Assembly: GCA_020055645.1 (NCBI GenBank)
Contig: CM034546.1
Location: forward strand, 95,480,001 to 95,544,000
Direction of reading: 5' to 3'
DNA length: 64,000 nt
Origin: Tomocerus qinae
Taxonomy: Eukaryota > Arthropoda > Collembola > Entomobryomorpha > Tomoceridae
The notes beneath the pieces are model-generated. The model saw nothing but the letters and a program-made list of their open reading frames with translations, had not been told where the DNA came from and did not search any database. Position numbers and translations under genes: made by a program. Every line of letters starts with the position of its first letter. The stretch's first letter is position 1. This document shows, piece by piece, positions 1 through 11,805 of the stretch.

Positions 1-435
1 ATTTATGATCACTGGTAAGCGACTGCGTTCTCTAGATGGATGTAATGTTGTTGTCGGAAAAGTTATAGAAGGAATGGACATCATTAACAAGGTATTCCGT
101 TTTAAATAGCTATATATTATTTTAAGATTGTTTGCTACAACAAATTACAAATGCCATTTTGGACTTTTCTGTCCTAGTTCTTCGAAAACGTGACCTCCTC
201 AGACAGACCTACGAAACAAATTTGGATAACTGCCTGCGGACAATTAGATTTCGAAAACGGAGATGATGAGGGAGAAGTTGCGACGGCACAAGAAGAATCA
301 AATAAAAACGATACCTCAAGAAACAACCGAGCAGCAGAAACGACAGCCCCACCAGCTACCACAACAGATACTGATAGAGACTCGTCCGCTGTTCCAACTA
401 CCGAACCAGAAACTACTGACGCCGATGATGCTTAG
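1..435 (+). CDS. Cyclophilin-type peptidyl-prolyl isomerase, C-terminal two exons (partial)
   Basis: The gene enters from the left edge. Exon 1-91 ends at AAG|GTATTC and exon 178-435 begins after TTCTGTCCTAG; the reading frame runs through the junction to TAG at 433-435. Residues such as LDGCNVVVGKVIEGMDIINK and the closing ITACGQL match the C-terminal strand and helix of the cyclophilin fold (family pattern LDGxxVVFGxVxEGMxI and IxxCGQL). Cyclophilins catalyse cis-trans isomerisation of X-Pro bonds. The match is divergent: the Phe of VVFG is Val, and the catalytic Arg and drug-binding residues lie upstream of the window. After the fold there is a tail of about 65 residues rich in Thr, Glu, Asp, Asn and Pro, probably disordered. 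It could be a nuclear or otherwise specialised cyclophilin; the subtype cannot be assigned from this fragment. Confidence 0.85.
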
Positions 436-877
436 TAGACAATAGTAAAGATCATTTTAATCGCAAAGTGTCGCTAAAAGTAATTTTAAATATCATGGTG
501 GATCATTTCAGTGCAGACATTAGAATTTTACTGGTCCAAACTTCATAGTATCTTTCAAAGCTAGGAACACACGAGTGTAAGGAAATCTCAGTATAAAATT
601 TACCTTTAACCTTACACATAAGTAAGTGACTCATGGATCAATCGAATCTCAAGGTTTCTTAGTTAACTCTCAACTTAATTGTGCCTATAAAATCAAGTCT
701 CCCCTTTCAATAATATTGTTATGCATAGCACAACAGCACACATAAGGTGCGTCACCATAACCATTGAGCTAGAATTAACAGTGACATTCAATATTATTAC
801 AATGGATTACCATTTATAATTACATTACTATGTGATCCATAGTATTCAAACGGATTGCTAATAAAAGGGTTAAAAAT
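436..877. other. Non-coding stretch after the cyclophilin gene
   Basis: AT-rich sequence that should include the 3' UTR of the cyclophilin gene. No ORF, repeat or clear AATAAA signal stood out before the foldback element begins. Confidence 0.4.
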
Positions 878-884
878 AGTCATT

Positions 885-1893
885 ACTGATAGTTTCAGCA
901 GTCCGTGAAACCGCTATTTGGGAGTTGCACCTGGATACGCATTCTGATTGGTCGAAATTTTTTGAATCCAGCGATCTGATTGGTTATTGCAGTAATGAAT
1001 ATTCTATAGATTACCCAGATGGGGGAATTTTAACAACATTTTGCAATTACTACAAAATACAATACATCCATGAATATTATACACAATGTATACAAAGTTT
1101 AAACGTTGCAATATACAACAACGAAGTCGAATCATTATGAATCATTTGCCCATAGTAATATAAACATTCGTTTTGCAAAACACCAGCTATAAACAGAAGT
1201 ACAAATCGATGTTATATGAACATAGTAATTTAAAACCTTGTTGTTGAAATGCGAATTCAATATTATAATTTTACTACATATTACTAAATTGATAACATAG
1301 CAATCCCAAGAACATCAGACAGAACTCTGTAGAACTCTTTGGCTGAATTTAGGCAGCGGTACTTCGTTTCCGCTGTTGCCACTAACCTCCGATACCTCCC
1401 GGCGGCAACGAAGTACTGCTGCTTAATTTCAGCCGAACTCTTCCTCTGTTCTGGTTATTGCTATTTTGCTATTATAATTTTAGTAAATGTATGTGATCAG
1501 TTGTAACCAAATGAAGAAAAGTATTATTGAATTCGCAGTTCAACATCAACGTTTTTTAGCCCATTACATCGATTTGTGCTTCTGTTTATAGCTGGTGTTT
1601 TGCAAAACGAATGTTTATATTACTATGGGCAAATGATTCATAATGATTCGACTTCGTTGTTGTATATTGCAACGTTTAAACTTTGTAAACATTGTGTATA
1701 ATATTCATGGATGTATTGTATTTTGTAGTAATTGCAAAATGTTGTTAAAATTCCCCCATCTGGGGAATCTATAGAATATTCATTACTGCAATAACCAATC
1801 AGATCGCTGGATTCAAAAAATTTCGACCAATCAGAATGCGTATCCAGGTGCAACTCCCAAATAGCGGTTTCACGGACTACTGAAACTATCAGT
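885..1893. mobile_element. Foldback (hairpin) DNA element with arms of about 500 bp
   Basis: The sequence from 885 reads ACTGATAGTTTCAG and the end at 1893 is its reverse complement. The two arms mirror each other almost to a centre near 1385, so each arm is close to half the element. Both arms hold the same reading frame of about 71 codons (925-1140 on + and 1638-1853 on -) as a by-product of the symmetry. A perfect 7-bp direct repeat AGTCATT abuts both ends (878-884 and 1894-1900), as expected for a target-site duplication. No transposase is present, so it is non-autonomous. Its outer bases ACTGAT are shared with the larger foldback element at 24568-32443. Confidence 0.85.
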
Positions 1894-1900
1894 AGTCATT

Positions 1901-4900
1901 ACTTTACATTTCAATGAATTGCTTACTACAGGGAGTTTTCAAGACGAAAACCAAAGGTTTTGAAAATAATATTGTCCCCATTTCTGATTTCAAGTACATC
2001 GCATACTTGAATTATGACAAGGCACCTTAAAATGAATAGGCATGGGCCATGAGAAATGTGAATAAAATAATTTTATCATACAATTCGGAATCTGAAACAG
2101 GAAATTCATTTAAATAATTATGGATGTGCGTATCTCACACAAATGCTCCAAATGCAATATCCCTATGTATAATTCCTACATCATTGCAGGGTACTAAATA
2201 GTATATTATTATTCTGATTGTACTTTTGTTGTGATATGAGTTACAATAATATTATAATAATAACTTATTTACAAGTTCATTGTATTGTGGTATGCTGAAG
2301 ACTATATCCACGAAGTTACAAGCATACTTTTCAATTCCATCCACTTGTAGCATTTTAGCATGCATTGTATGAATTCAATAAAATTGAGACAAAAAATGCT
2401 GAATTTAACCTTGTGGAACATTAGTATAAATTGTTAAATAATACAAAACCACCACTCGAAATGAATTTCTAGATTATTAAGGCCGGAATCAGCACGACAC
2501 GTATTTAGGTAACTATTTCACACATAGCAAATAAAATTCTAAGCATCAATACCAATTTAGAATCATTGCGAATAAATGAAATTCACATAATAGTATCATG
2601 TCTAAACATCATACATGTACACATACGGACTATACAGACACAAGAGTCAGAACAGAAGCATATTATGATAGTAGTAGTGTCCTGAAATTCATAGTAACGT
2701 GAATCATAAAAAGTTTTTCATGAGACTAATAGTTTAATTTAATACGATGTAATGGTCTGAGGCCTGGAGCTACAACTACAAACACATACTATACGTATGT
2801 ATTCGGAATTTGCATGCATGCATGTATTTATGTAGCAAACTTCTTCCCACATGAAGAACAATCAAAAGTATAATCATAATTGAAATAATAATATATGAAG
2901 TACAATCCAACGACAATCTTATTGTCAGTAGTAGATTTAATGAGGAAAATAAAAGCCAGAAAGATTTCTCTAATTTAAGTGCAACAACATTTACTGCAAT
3001 TGCAGCTCAAACGTGTAGATCAAGAACTAGTGCTTATCTAACTAACTTGAAGATTTGCCTTTAGATGCCTGTATGTGCTATATTAGTAATAGCACAACAG
3101 TAAGTACTAGTAGAAAGAATTAAGAAGTAAACTGCACATAGAATTTAGTACTGCAAAAAGTGGATGTGAACCAGAACGAAAAGCAAATCACAAAGCTTAG
3201 AAGATATGTGCTTACATTTATATAGAATAGCATTCCCTATTCTTATGTTTCCCATATAATATCTCTAGTACTGAGTGAGCGGTGAGTATTGTAGTATTCT
3301 ATAGGAAGTTGGTTAGGTACTGTATATAGCAGTATCATAAAAGAATCCCATCGAGTCAAGCCAAGTATTGTGTAGTAAACAGGATCTAACCTCTAGTAGT
3401 AGTGAGTGAGCGGGTTGTATTGTATCTACGTTCACATTATTCTGCATACTTAGTCCAACTGGGAAACATAGATAGAATTTATATACTTATTTATAAACGC
3501 ATAGAGCTCTCTAATTCAGAACATTCTCAGTGAATGAGAGAAGTGTGGGCATTCAAATCCATCCCAAACTCAAAACAGGCCGTAGACAGAGTGCCAGTCA
3601 AATCAGTTCCTTTCTAACTTACACTTCCACACAACCAATCAATCGTAGTAATATTAAACTGGATAATATTCACATCTCAATTACATTTTTGTTAAACATA
3701 TCTAATCTACATGAGTACACTAATTGCTCATAAATTATACTTACACTGCATTAAACATCCTTCTCACATCTCTCCATTTAAACTCAATACCTCTCACTTC
3801 ACAAACACGACACATAGTGCTAATTAGGAATCCTATGTATACAGATAAGAGATAAAAGACTGAATTGTGCGTTAAAATTATTACTGTTTTAATTACAAAA
3901 TAGATTACTGAAACTGTGTAAATACCGTACTGTAACTACTGTAGATAAACCTATAAATACAGATCCGAACACATGTAAACAATATCTGATGTGCTTAAAG
4001 AAATCATCTGTTTCATTGGAAGAAACTGTACTTCACAACCTATCATAGCGGCACATCTACAATCTAAACAAATACGGAACAATTATGCAGTTGCAATTCT
4101 GCTTAGTTTAGATTCACTATTACCATCAAATCTTACTGAAAGTCAGATTGTAGCTACTTATGGTTTGTACAAACTAATAAGCAAATTCCACCAAACAAAC
4201 GAGAAAGGTAAGACTATAACTTTACCTTACGTACATACTTCTATTTATGAATATCTAATTACGTATAGCCATTATTACTATTTTAAATCCCTGTCAAATG
4301 ATGCAAGTAAAAATTAATTAGATACATTACATACAATTAACCCTTCACTTAGATTATACTATTCGTATTAATTGTATCAGTATGAAAATAACATTTTGCA
4401 TAGGTTGTTAACAAGATCGAGAAAAATACTTCAATTGTGCTTATTGTCGCTTATTCATTTTATGTTTTGGTTATGGACCTAAAACAAGAGAAAATATTAC
4501 GACCTTTGTTACATTTAATATGGCATTTGCCATTGCAAATGATACGTTCTTTTGGGTATCATTGTCGATACTCGGGACAAATGTATGTGGTGGAACTCAG
4601 AATTTATAATATATAAGGTTAAATAAGCCAATTTAATATGCATAGGAACTAGGGATAGGGAGTAATACTTGAGATAAATGGCTAATTGGTAGGAGTATCC
4701 TTACTTACATTACAACATTTCAGTTCTACCAAATACAAAGGTTATACTCTGATATTACTGTACTGAGTCAGAGGAATTTTAATAATAAATTTACTTTTAT
4801 GATTTCAGTGAACAGAAAAACGACGTAAGCTTGTAAGACGTGCTTCGTACTATTCGGATGGAAAACTAATCTCAAACTCAAATCACGATTTTATTACTCT

Positions 4901-6911
4901 AATTCCTCTCTATGTATATCATCTAATCAAGTTTGGGAGAAATTAAATCTCATCACGGATTACTATCTTTAAATCGCTTCAATTTATGTATTAAGAGGTG
5001 AAGACTGTGTCCCTTCAGTTGTGTACCACTCCGCCTCATTTGGCCAGATATGTTAATACAGAAAAATGAGAACGATACTGAAAACTGACTATACTATGTG
5101 TACCTGACTAAGTTGATGTGTCTGATTTTCACTTCCATAAATTTATTATCTGCTTCAGAAATCAATATTCATCTTCAGCAGAGCTGCAGTGAGTGAATGA
5201 CTATCGATATAAAATTAGCTTTAGCCAACAAAGAAGATTAGTAATATTACCACATTACACAGCATGTGCAAAACAATCCAAAGAAATTAAAAATGTAGCA
5301 ATGTGTTTTTTACCCTGCCCTGCAGTTAAAAATCAATCAGCCGTAAGGATAAGATTAGGAAAAAGACCTTCGCATTAATGCAACTGAAGAGGAGTCCATT
5401 TGAAAGAAATAGTTCTCAGTATTGTGCTATTAGCCTTGTACATGAGACTTATTCGAGACATAACAGAAAAGTGTACCTTGTTGTTAGCACCTTCATTCTT
5501 TCCTTTTCTACTGAGTTAAATCAGGCAGGATATAACATATAGGTAGCTACACACAAACAATACATAAATTCTTAATGTGAATGAATCTATTCACTTATTT
5601 ATATATCTGCCTAATTAACTTAAGTAATAAGTTGGCATTTCCACCACATGAACATCTCAGCTACCTTTTATTTACAAAACCAGTCTTCCGAAGACACTCG
5701 TCTCTGCCACCAAGATTTACCTAAATATATCTTCACTATAAAAATATACGCATCTACACAGAAATAAAAACACAAAGAACAGAAGAAAGGAGGGAACCAA
5801 CCAAGAAATTGGCAAAAGTTTACAATGGATCATTGAATACTAATCTCCACTTCCAAATTTTGAACAAAGAAATTACTAGAACTGAAAAATTGCCGTAACT
5901 TAGAAATTTTGCGATTGTTCCTATTAATATCTGCATATAGCACATATATAATATACCACTTTGAAGATGTAAACAGTATTATATAGTAATATAGTACGTA
6001 CAATTAATCTACAGTTTGCACTTCGCACTGCACCGTTATGTGCAAGTACTAGTGAATCTTATTTTTATTTCTGTATAAAAATGTAAAAGTATCTACTACC
6101 AAAGTGAATAACATTACAAGTCTTCCAAAAATTGCTATTGCAAATACTACAGATTTACATACAATCATGTGACGTTTGCCAAGTAGACTTAAAAGAGTTA
6201 AATGATATTACATTTTCAAACTACAATACATCATTGGAAATTGAACTTCTGTGAGATAGAAACAATCAATATTATAAAATTTTGGATTAAAAACACTTTA
6301 GAAGAAATGGAAACAAATTGCCCATAAAAAATTGGCCGATTGAACTGAATCTTAAAGGTGGATTCAAGTACAGCTAGAAAAAGTTAACTACATTGATAAA
6401 GATCTCCAACAACAATACAGGCGGGATAAAGCACTCGATTGATTAAGACATCTAGCATTACTAGGACAAGAAAGAGAACGTTCACAATCGTGGAAAAGCA
6501 ATCATTTTTTACCTACGGTCAGAACAGGAAAAAACTCCACTTTACCTCCAGCAAACTGACAATCGATTGCAAACTGCAACTTCTCAACATCGAACATTCA
6601 ATCAATATAAATATACAATAGAAGAGCTACAAGATAGCAATCAAATGATTCTACACAATGGCAATCGAAAAAAGCCAAGTTAGCATTTCTATTCAATAAT
6701 TTACTCATTATCGCTTCACTAGATAGGAAATTCTACATTTGAATTCAGGTCAAGGGTATCTATTTATATTAAAAAGTTGCAAATTGTTAGGCAACTCTTG
6801 TGTAGCCAGTCTACAATAATAAGAATGAGAAAGGAAAACGATGAAAAGAAGGATAGTAGGAATCTCGTTAATTTAATGAATCGGGCGGATGAAAATAGTA
6901 TTCATACTTAC
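1901..6911. other. Long gene-poor stretch, possibly intronic to the minus-strand gene starting at 7087
   Basis: Five kilobases of AT-rich DNA without a convincing gene. Short tracts such as TGCATGCATGCATG near 2812-2826 occur. The longest frame (3991-4317 +) has no ATG. One small minus-strand exon candidate (3737-3815) is listed separately. If the exon at 6912-7087 is real, its intron or introns cross this stretch. Confidence 0.4.
3737..3815 (-). CDS. Candidate second exon of the minus-strand signal-anchor gene
   Basis: On the minus strand an acceptor CCTAATTAG is followed by an open segment reading TMCRVCEVRGIEFKWRDVRR and a few more residues, then a strong donor GCAGT|GTAAGT. The phase fits the exon at 6912-7087, which ends two bases into a codon; this segment supplies the third base and stays open. 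The polypyrimidine tract is weak and the segment is short, so it may be chance. I recognise no domain. Confidence 0.3.
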
Positions 6912-7087
6912 AGGAGGTAATAATCTCTCGTTTCGGGATTTTCCTCAGAGACAGTGGGGAAAGGAAAGAGAAAAGAATAGAAAGCCACTGCAGTCAGACA
7001 GAGAACCACAGAGATCCCCAAACCAGTATAGCTTAGGGTGTATATAAAATACAGGTACCACTGACGAGAACCACTCTTAGAGACCAT
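6912..7087 (-). CDS. First coding exon of an unidentified signal-anchor membrane protein
   Basis: ATG at 7087 (minus strand) opens a 58-codon segment that ends at a consensus donor (CTCCT|GTAAGTATG). The product starts with a short basic, polar stretch (MVSKSGSRQW), followed by a hydrophobic segment at about residues 11-42 rich in Leu, Val, Ile, Phe and Tyr, then an acidic segment TVSEENPETRD. That is the shape of a type II membrane protein or of a long signal peptide. The exon sits head-to-head with galactosyltransferase copy 1, about 290 bp apart. Downstream exons must be small or far to the left; only one weak candidate (3737-3815) was found. The family is not recognised. Confidence 0.5.
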
Positions 7088-7377
7088 AGCACAGGGAAAA
7101 CTAAACAACCGTTACACGATGTGATGGTTTGACATTACGTGCAGTGCATGTAGCCGTGCAAATCAATCGATCTAGTCTACGAATCTCGATATGCATACAG
7201 ATAGTAGTAAAAGAAAATTTGCAGCAAAACGAACTATAAAACTACGCTTAGCTAATAATATACATCCACAGCAGCTACTACGTCTACGTCAGCGTCCCAC
7301 AATAAGACGGCTATTTTTACTTTCCTTTGAATAAGTAAAAAGCTAATGCTCCAGATTAAATGCCTTATAAGGACACT
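7088..7377. promoter_or_regulatory. Intergenic region between head-to-head genes, candidate bidirectional promoter
   Basis: About 290 bp separate the minus-strand ATG at 7087 from the ATG at 7378. TATAAAA occurs at 7235-7241, about 140 bp upstream of galactosyltransferase copy 1. Repetitive CTACTACGTCTACGTC lies near 7276-7291. The assignment rests on position and the TATA-like motif only. Confidence 0.35.
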
Positions 7378-10300
7378 ATGGCGAATCTTCGAGTTCTCTA
7401 CAAATCAATCGCTGGTCTACTCGTCGTTTTGATTTCCCTCCAATATTTTTATTTCTACCCACTCAATCTTAACCTCAACCTCAATTCCTTAACACGAATC
7501 TCTTCAGATCAGAACAGCAGACTTGTAAATCACGTAGAGTCATTATTTTATTTTAATCCAGTATCTAAACGCTCCCAAAGAGAGTCCTACTCTTCCTCTG
7601 ATGATTTCAACGGAAAACTCAATAACGCTGATCTAGAACTCTTCCCATCCTTCTTTGACTCCGCTCGAGACTCAAGAGTCACAAGTACATCGGTGAATAA
7701 TTTAACTCATCAAAATATCAATAAATTCAAACAAGGTATTCTAGGCACACTCGCAAGCAATCAGACTAGGAACGAGTTGCCTTTATGCCCAACACATCCA
7801 CCTACATTGCGAGGATACTCCAAAGTCGTTCTCTCAGCACCAACCTTAGATACCATTTCAAGACTTCACCCCGAAATCGAACTCGGTGGACATTACCGTC
7901 CTCCTAAATGTCGTTCCAGAGACAAAGTTGCAATTATTTTGCCATTCCGTGACAGGGAGGAGCACCTGAGACTCTTCCTTTTTAATCTCCATCCGCTCCT
8001 TCAGAGACAACAAATAGAGTACAATGTGTTTGTTATCGAGCAAGGTGGACAGTCTAAAAGTGAGCCCTTTAACCGCGCTATGCTCTTTAACGTCGGATTT
8101 GTCGAAGCTTCCAAAAGAGCGGATTTTGACTGCTTTATTTTTCACGATGTTGACTTGATTCCAGAAAATGATCATAATCTTTATAATTGCCCAGAGCAGC
8201 CACGGCATATGAGTGTAGCTGTTGATAAAATGAACTATAAACTCCCCTACAAAACTCTTTTTGGGGGCATTTCTGCTCTTAGGAAAGAACATTTCATTAA
8301 AGTTAACGGATTTAGCAACTTTTTCTGGGGGTAAGTTTATTTGAACCAAATTTCTGCTTTTCAAAAACGTTATCTTTACCATTAACCTATTTTTGTTTAA
8401 TTACTTACAGATGGGGAGCAGAAGATGACGACATGGCTAATAGGTAAATAATATTCTTATGTGTATATAGAAATAGTAATACGAGTGAGAAATATATTTT
8501 AATGCAGAAGCAGGAGCACAATTTCATGAGCCCACGCAGATTATGTCTCACATTGTCATAAGCCAGATGCCGATAAGCATATGGTGAACCGGCTACAAAT
8601 TCCGAATGATAGTAAAAAGCATCTGTAAACTAATGTTCTCTCCAATCAATATTTAAACTATTACATTAAATTGTTCTACAGAAGTGATTTTAAGGGTTTT
8701 TGAAAATGTTTGATTTGGTCACAAGAGTATCTGGTGAATTTGAAATGAATTATTACTAGAACTTCGGTATTATTTGGAAAAGAAAACGGTTAAAGATCTA
8801 GACTTTGAAGTTGAGTTCGTAACTGGTATATAACTCATATACTACAATACAAATGGCAACCCAACTTCCAACTATTCACGTGTACCAACACATGTACATA
8901 TGTATGTAGTGAAATATATATAAGTTACAGGTACTGATTTCTCATCGAGTCTCATGCGTTTGACTGGATACTCGAATGAATTTAGCAATCCAACTTTAGT
9001 ATAGCATAGCATTTGCATAGTTAGCATAGGACTATATATGACACTTCAGTTAGAACAATACCTTCTCAGAACATAGAAAATCTTAGAATATTTTATTTTA
9101 ACATTGCAATAACTAAATAGTACTTTGCCAACTTTACTATACTCTTAGCGAATGTACTACATTGCACTTAAACTTGTGAGCAATTATCTTACTTAATAAA
9201 CTAAAACTACCTTCTACGACTATGTACGACTTCAACTAACCCCAAATTGCCAAAGACCAAATTGGGTCTCGGCGAACTGTCCTGAAACCACTTCATATAA
9301 AAAGGTAGAGGTGATTTGTTCTAATGACAAAGGTGAACTGTTCCTATGTCAGAGGTGATCTGTTCCAAAGAAAAAGTGACATAGGTTCTGGGCTTCAGTG
9401 CTATGTACAACTTGTTCTCCTATATAAAGGTTGACAATGGACATCTATAATGTACACAAGACCTGAAATTAATTAAAATATGGAGTGCAATTTTCAAAAG
9501 CAGTGTTAGAACAGTTCGCCTTTTGTTTTAGAACAGTTCACCTTTGTCATTGGAACAAATCACCTTTTCTTTTTTAGACCAGTTTCTTAGGTCAGTTCAC
9601 CGTATACCCAAAAATTAACCATCCAATTTAAGCTGAACATTCCATTACTCATAGGTAGAGATTTAATGACCTCGGGCTCGTTAATACATAAAATATAATT
9701 GAATTGTAATTCTACGTCTAGAAGCAATTTGGAGATAGAAAATTAGCAAATTAGTTGGTAAAGCTAAATTCGGGAGATGAATATCCTGGCACTTTCCTAA
9801 ATTCGAGAAAGGATTATATTTGCTTGGGGGATAGTTGAAAATGAAAGCAATCTGTGGAGTTGCTTCTTTATAACAAGAATAATTAAAATGTGGTAGGGTA
9901 GATTTGGCAAGAGAATGTAGAAAATATACAATACGATATTACGTAGTTTACGTTTATATGAAATGACTACGACAGATTTGGTCTGTCGGCAACTACTTGA
10001 ACGATTTAACTGAAAAGTATGTTTGCTAACAGACAGAACGTGCTCATTACTAACAACTGTGACTCTACTTTCGTTCTTACTGTCATAGTCATAAATATAT
10101 CTTTATACTTGTATATATAAATAGATTATAGATAATACCACACTCTGTGAGCATATCCAAAATTCAGGTACTTATTACAATATTTTTCCTTCAACAGGAT
10201 TGCATACCATGGACTCTACATTTCAAGGCCGTCTCCAGATGTAGCTCGTTATAAAATGCTGAAACATAAGCCTCAAAGACTAAACAATAATCGTTATAAA

Positions 10301-10432
10301 ATTCTCCATAAGGGAAAGCTACGTTTTAAAACAGATGGTCTTAGCAATTTAAATTACACAGTTGAGCAAATCATTTTAGAGAAGCTGTATACTTTGATCC
10401 GAGTTCAACTTTATCGTGTCGGGGAAGGATAG
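7378..10432 (+). CDS. Beta-1,4-galactosyltransferase-family enzyme, copy 1 (predicted beta4-GalNAc transferase)
   Basis: Three exons: 7378-8330, 8411-8443 and 10198-10432, joined GG|A and AG|G, giving 406 residues. Start chosen at 7378 because MANLRVL matches the start of copy 2; an in-frame ATG at 7360 would add six residues. It is a Golgi type II enzyme: short cytoplasmic tail, membrane anchor at about 8-24, a low-complexity stem, then the catalytic domain. Family marks seen: FNRAMLFNVGF, the metal-binding DVD at 257-259 within DVDLIPEND, WGWG-A-EDDDM at 317-326, and KMLKH carrying the Met and His metal ligands. Where mammalian beta4GalT1 has its donor-selecting Tyr (PYVQYFGG), this enzyme has Leu (PYKTLFGG), a change known to favour UDP-GalNAc. 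Odd: Ala321 replaces the near-invariant second Gly of GGEDDD. Transfer onto GlcNAc of glycans is inferred from the family. Confidence 0.9.
9262..9612. mobile_element. MITE-like inverted-repeat element in intron 2 of copy 1
   Basis: The left end reads TTGGGTCTCGGCGAACTGTC and the right end, reverse-complemented, reads TTGGGTATACGGTGAACTGA, an imperfect inverted repeat. Inside, variants of GGTGAACTGTTC and GGTGATTTGTTC occur repeatedly in opposite orientations on the two sides. About 350 bp, no coding capacity. No certain target duplication was seen. Confidence 0.5.
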
Positions 10433-10627
10433 CATACGGCCACGCCTAGGCGAAATAGAAAATTAGCAATTTCAAGTGCTTTAGACGCAAGACTGAGGAA
10501 TGCCCCAAAAAAGAATCGAAAAAGCTACGTCAAGTACAGAGTCATTCAACGTCCTGCAGTGCATCCTCTCTTGCAAATGTTAGCGGTACCACAAGGATTT
10601 GCCAAGCGTGTGCGGAAAAAAAGTTAG
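10433..10627 (+). other. In-frame open extension after the stop codon of copy 1
   Basis: After the TAG at 10430-10432 the same frame stays open for 64 codons until TAG at 10625-10627. The extension would be very basic, with segments such as TPRRNRKLAISS, APKKNRKSYVKYR and FAKRVRKKS. Copy 2 shows no similar sequence after its stop. It could be a former C-terminus truncated by a new stop, a stop-readthrough extension, a stray exon, or chance. Confidence 0.3.
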
Positions 10628-11300
10628 ATGATAGAATGCTCGTCAACATATAAATGAAGAAAAAGAAACGGGAATTTTATCAAGTAATTTACCAAATGAC
10701 AAGAAGACCCAATTTCGACACGCGTCTACTATGTATACGGCAGATATGGGGAATAATGCATTAGTAATAATTAACTACCAAATTGCCTACAGATCGCACA
10801 GCACAGGTACGTGTCTGAATCTCTTAAAAGTCAATGAACTACTGGCATGGACTAGTCAAGTCTGTATTGATAAATTGATAACTGTGTGCTCCGCCCTACA
10901 TACATTAATAAGTTCTAACTTTTGTGTATTGAAATGTAACCTAATTATCTCTCGTCAATTTAGTATTCTCAAAAGCTCGACATAAGTACAGTATATTATA
11001 TCTACTATTACTGCATACTACATAATAATTCATACTATTACATCACATACATAATTATTTTATACTGCGTGTTTGTGTATATAAGCCATACTTTCCTTTC
11101 CAAATAGCGATCTGCTCTTAAATATACTTAGTACCACAGAAATTGAAAATGAAATTACAGTGACAGGAATCTCTTTCCTGTATCTCACAAAATTACTACT
11201 CTAATTTTACTAATGATAAAAGTGAATTGGATGATGAAATTAAAAATTTAGCTTTAGAAGTACCTTCCTGAAAACATCATTAACGCATTCTACAAGTACT
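10628..11300. other. Non-coding stretch
   Basis: 3' flank of galactosyltransferase copy 1. A short frame at 10731-10985 has no recognisable features. Nothing else seen. Confidence 0.4.
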
Positions 11301-11805
11301 CCCATAGGGAAAAATTCTACTGCCGAGTACGAGTACTAAACGACTCGTATTTACTAGTATAATAGAACTAGTATTTATGGGACGTTGAGTCGTATTTTAG
11401 TACTAGTACTAATATACAAGTAAAAACTAATTTTAATTCACCAGGAAACAAAGGCAAAAAATGAACATCAATTTTGGAAAAAAAATCCAGGGGGGGAGAA
11501 CCGATTTCCCGCCAACTTCCACCAAAGTCCCCACTGCCTACCACCTAGCTACTTTACCAATCTAGTAGACAGGGGATACAAAGTTTAGTAATAAAACTCG
11601 TAATGTACTAAAATACGAGTGAAAACTAGTTGATTAGAACTAGTTCTTTTATTCCTATAGTTACTAGTATTTTAGAACGTGTTCTAAAATACAAGTTGGC
11701 ATTTTTCCAAATGTTTGTTTATACTCGAATTCTCTAGTATTTTAGTACACCTGTACGAAAATACTCATAGAAACGTGTGCAATAGAACTTCATATTTCCT
11801 ATGGG
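11301..11805. mobile_element. MITE-like element with CCCATAGG termini
   Basis: The left end begins CCCATAGGGAAAAATTCTA and the right end, reverse-complemented, begins CCCATAGGAAATAT, a short imperfect inverted repeat. The interior is full of ACTAGT and TAGTATTTTAGTAC-type motifs in both orientations, giving extensive local self-complementarity. About 505 bp, non-coding. No clear target duplication. Confidence 0.45.

Noticed and set aside
925..1853. Two identical 71-codon frames on opposite strands
   Set aside because: They arise because the foldback arms are mirror images; neither begins with ATG and there is no recognised domain.
3991..4317. 108-codon frame on the + strand
   Set aside because: No ATG anywhere in it, ordinary AT-rich codon use and no splice context or domain.
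7858..8382. 174-codon minus-strand frame, repeated at 20632-21156
   Set aside because: Antisense shadow of the galactosyltransferase catalytic exon; it appears in both copies only because the copies are alike.
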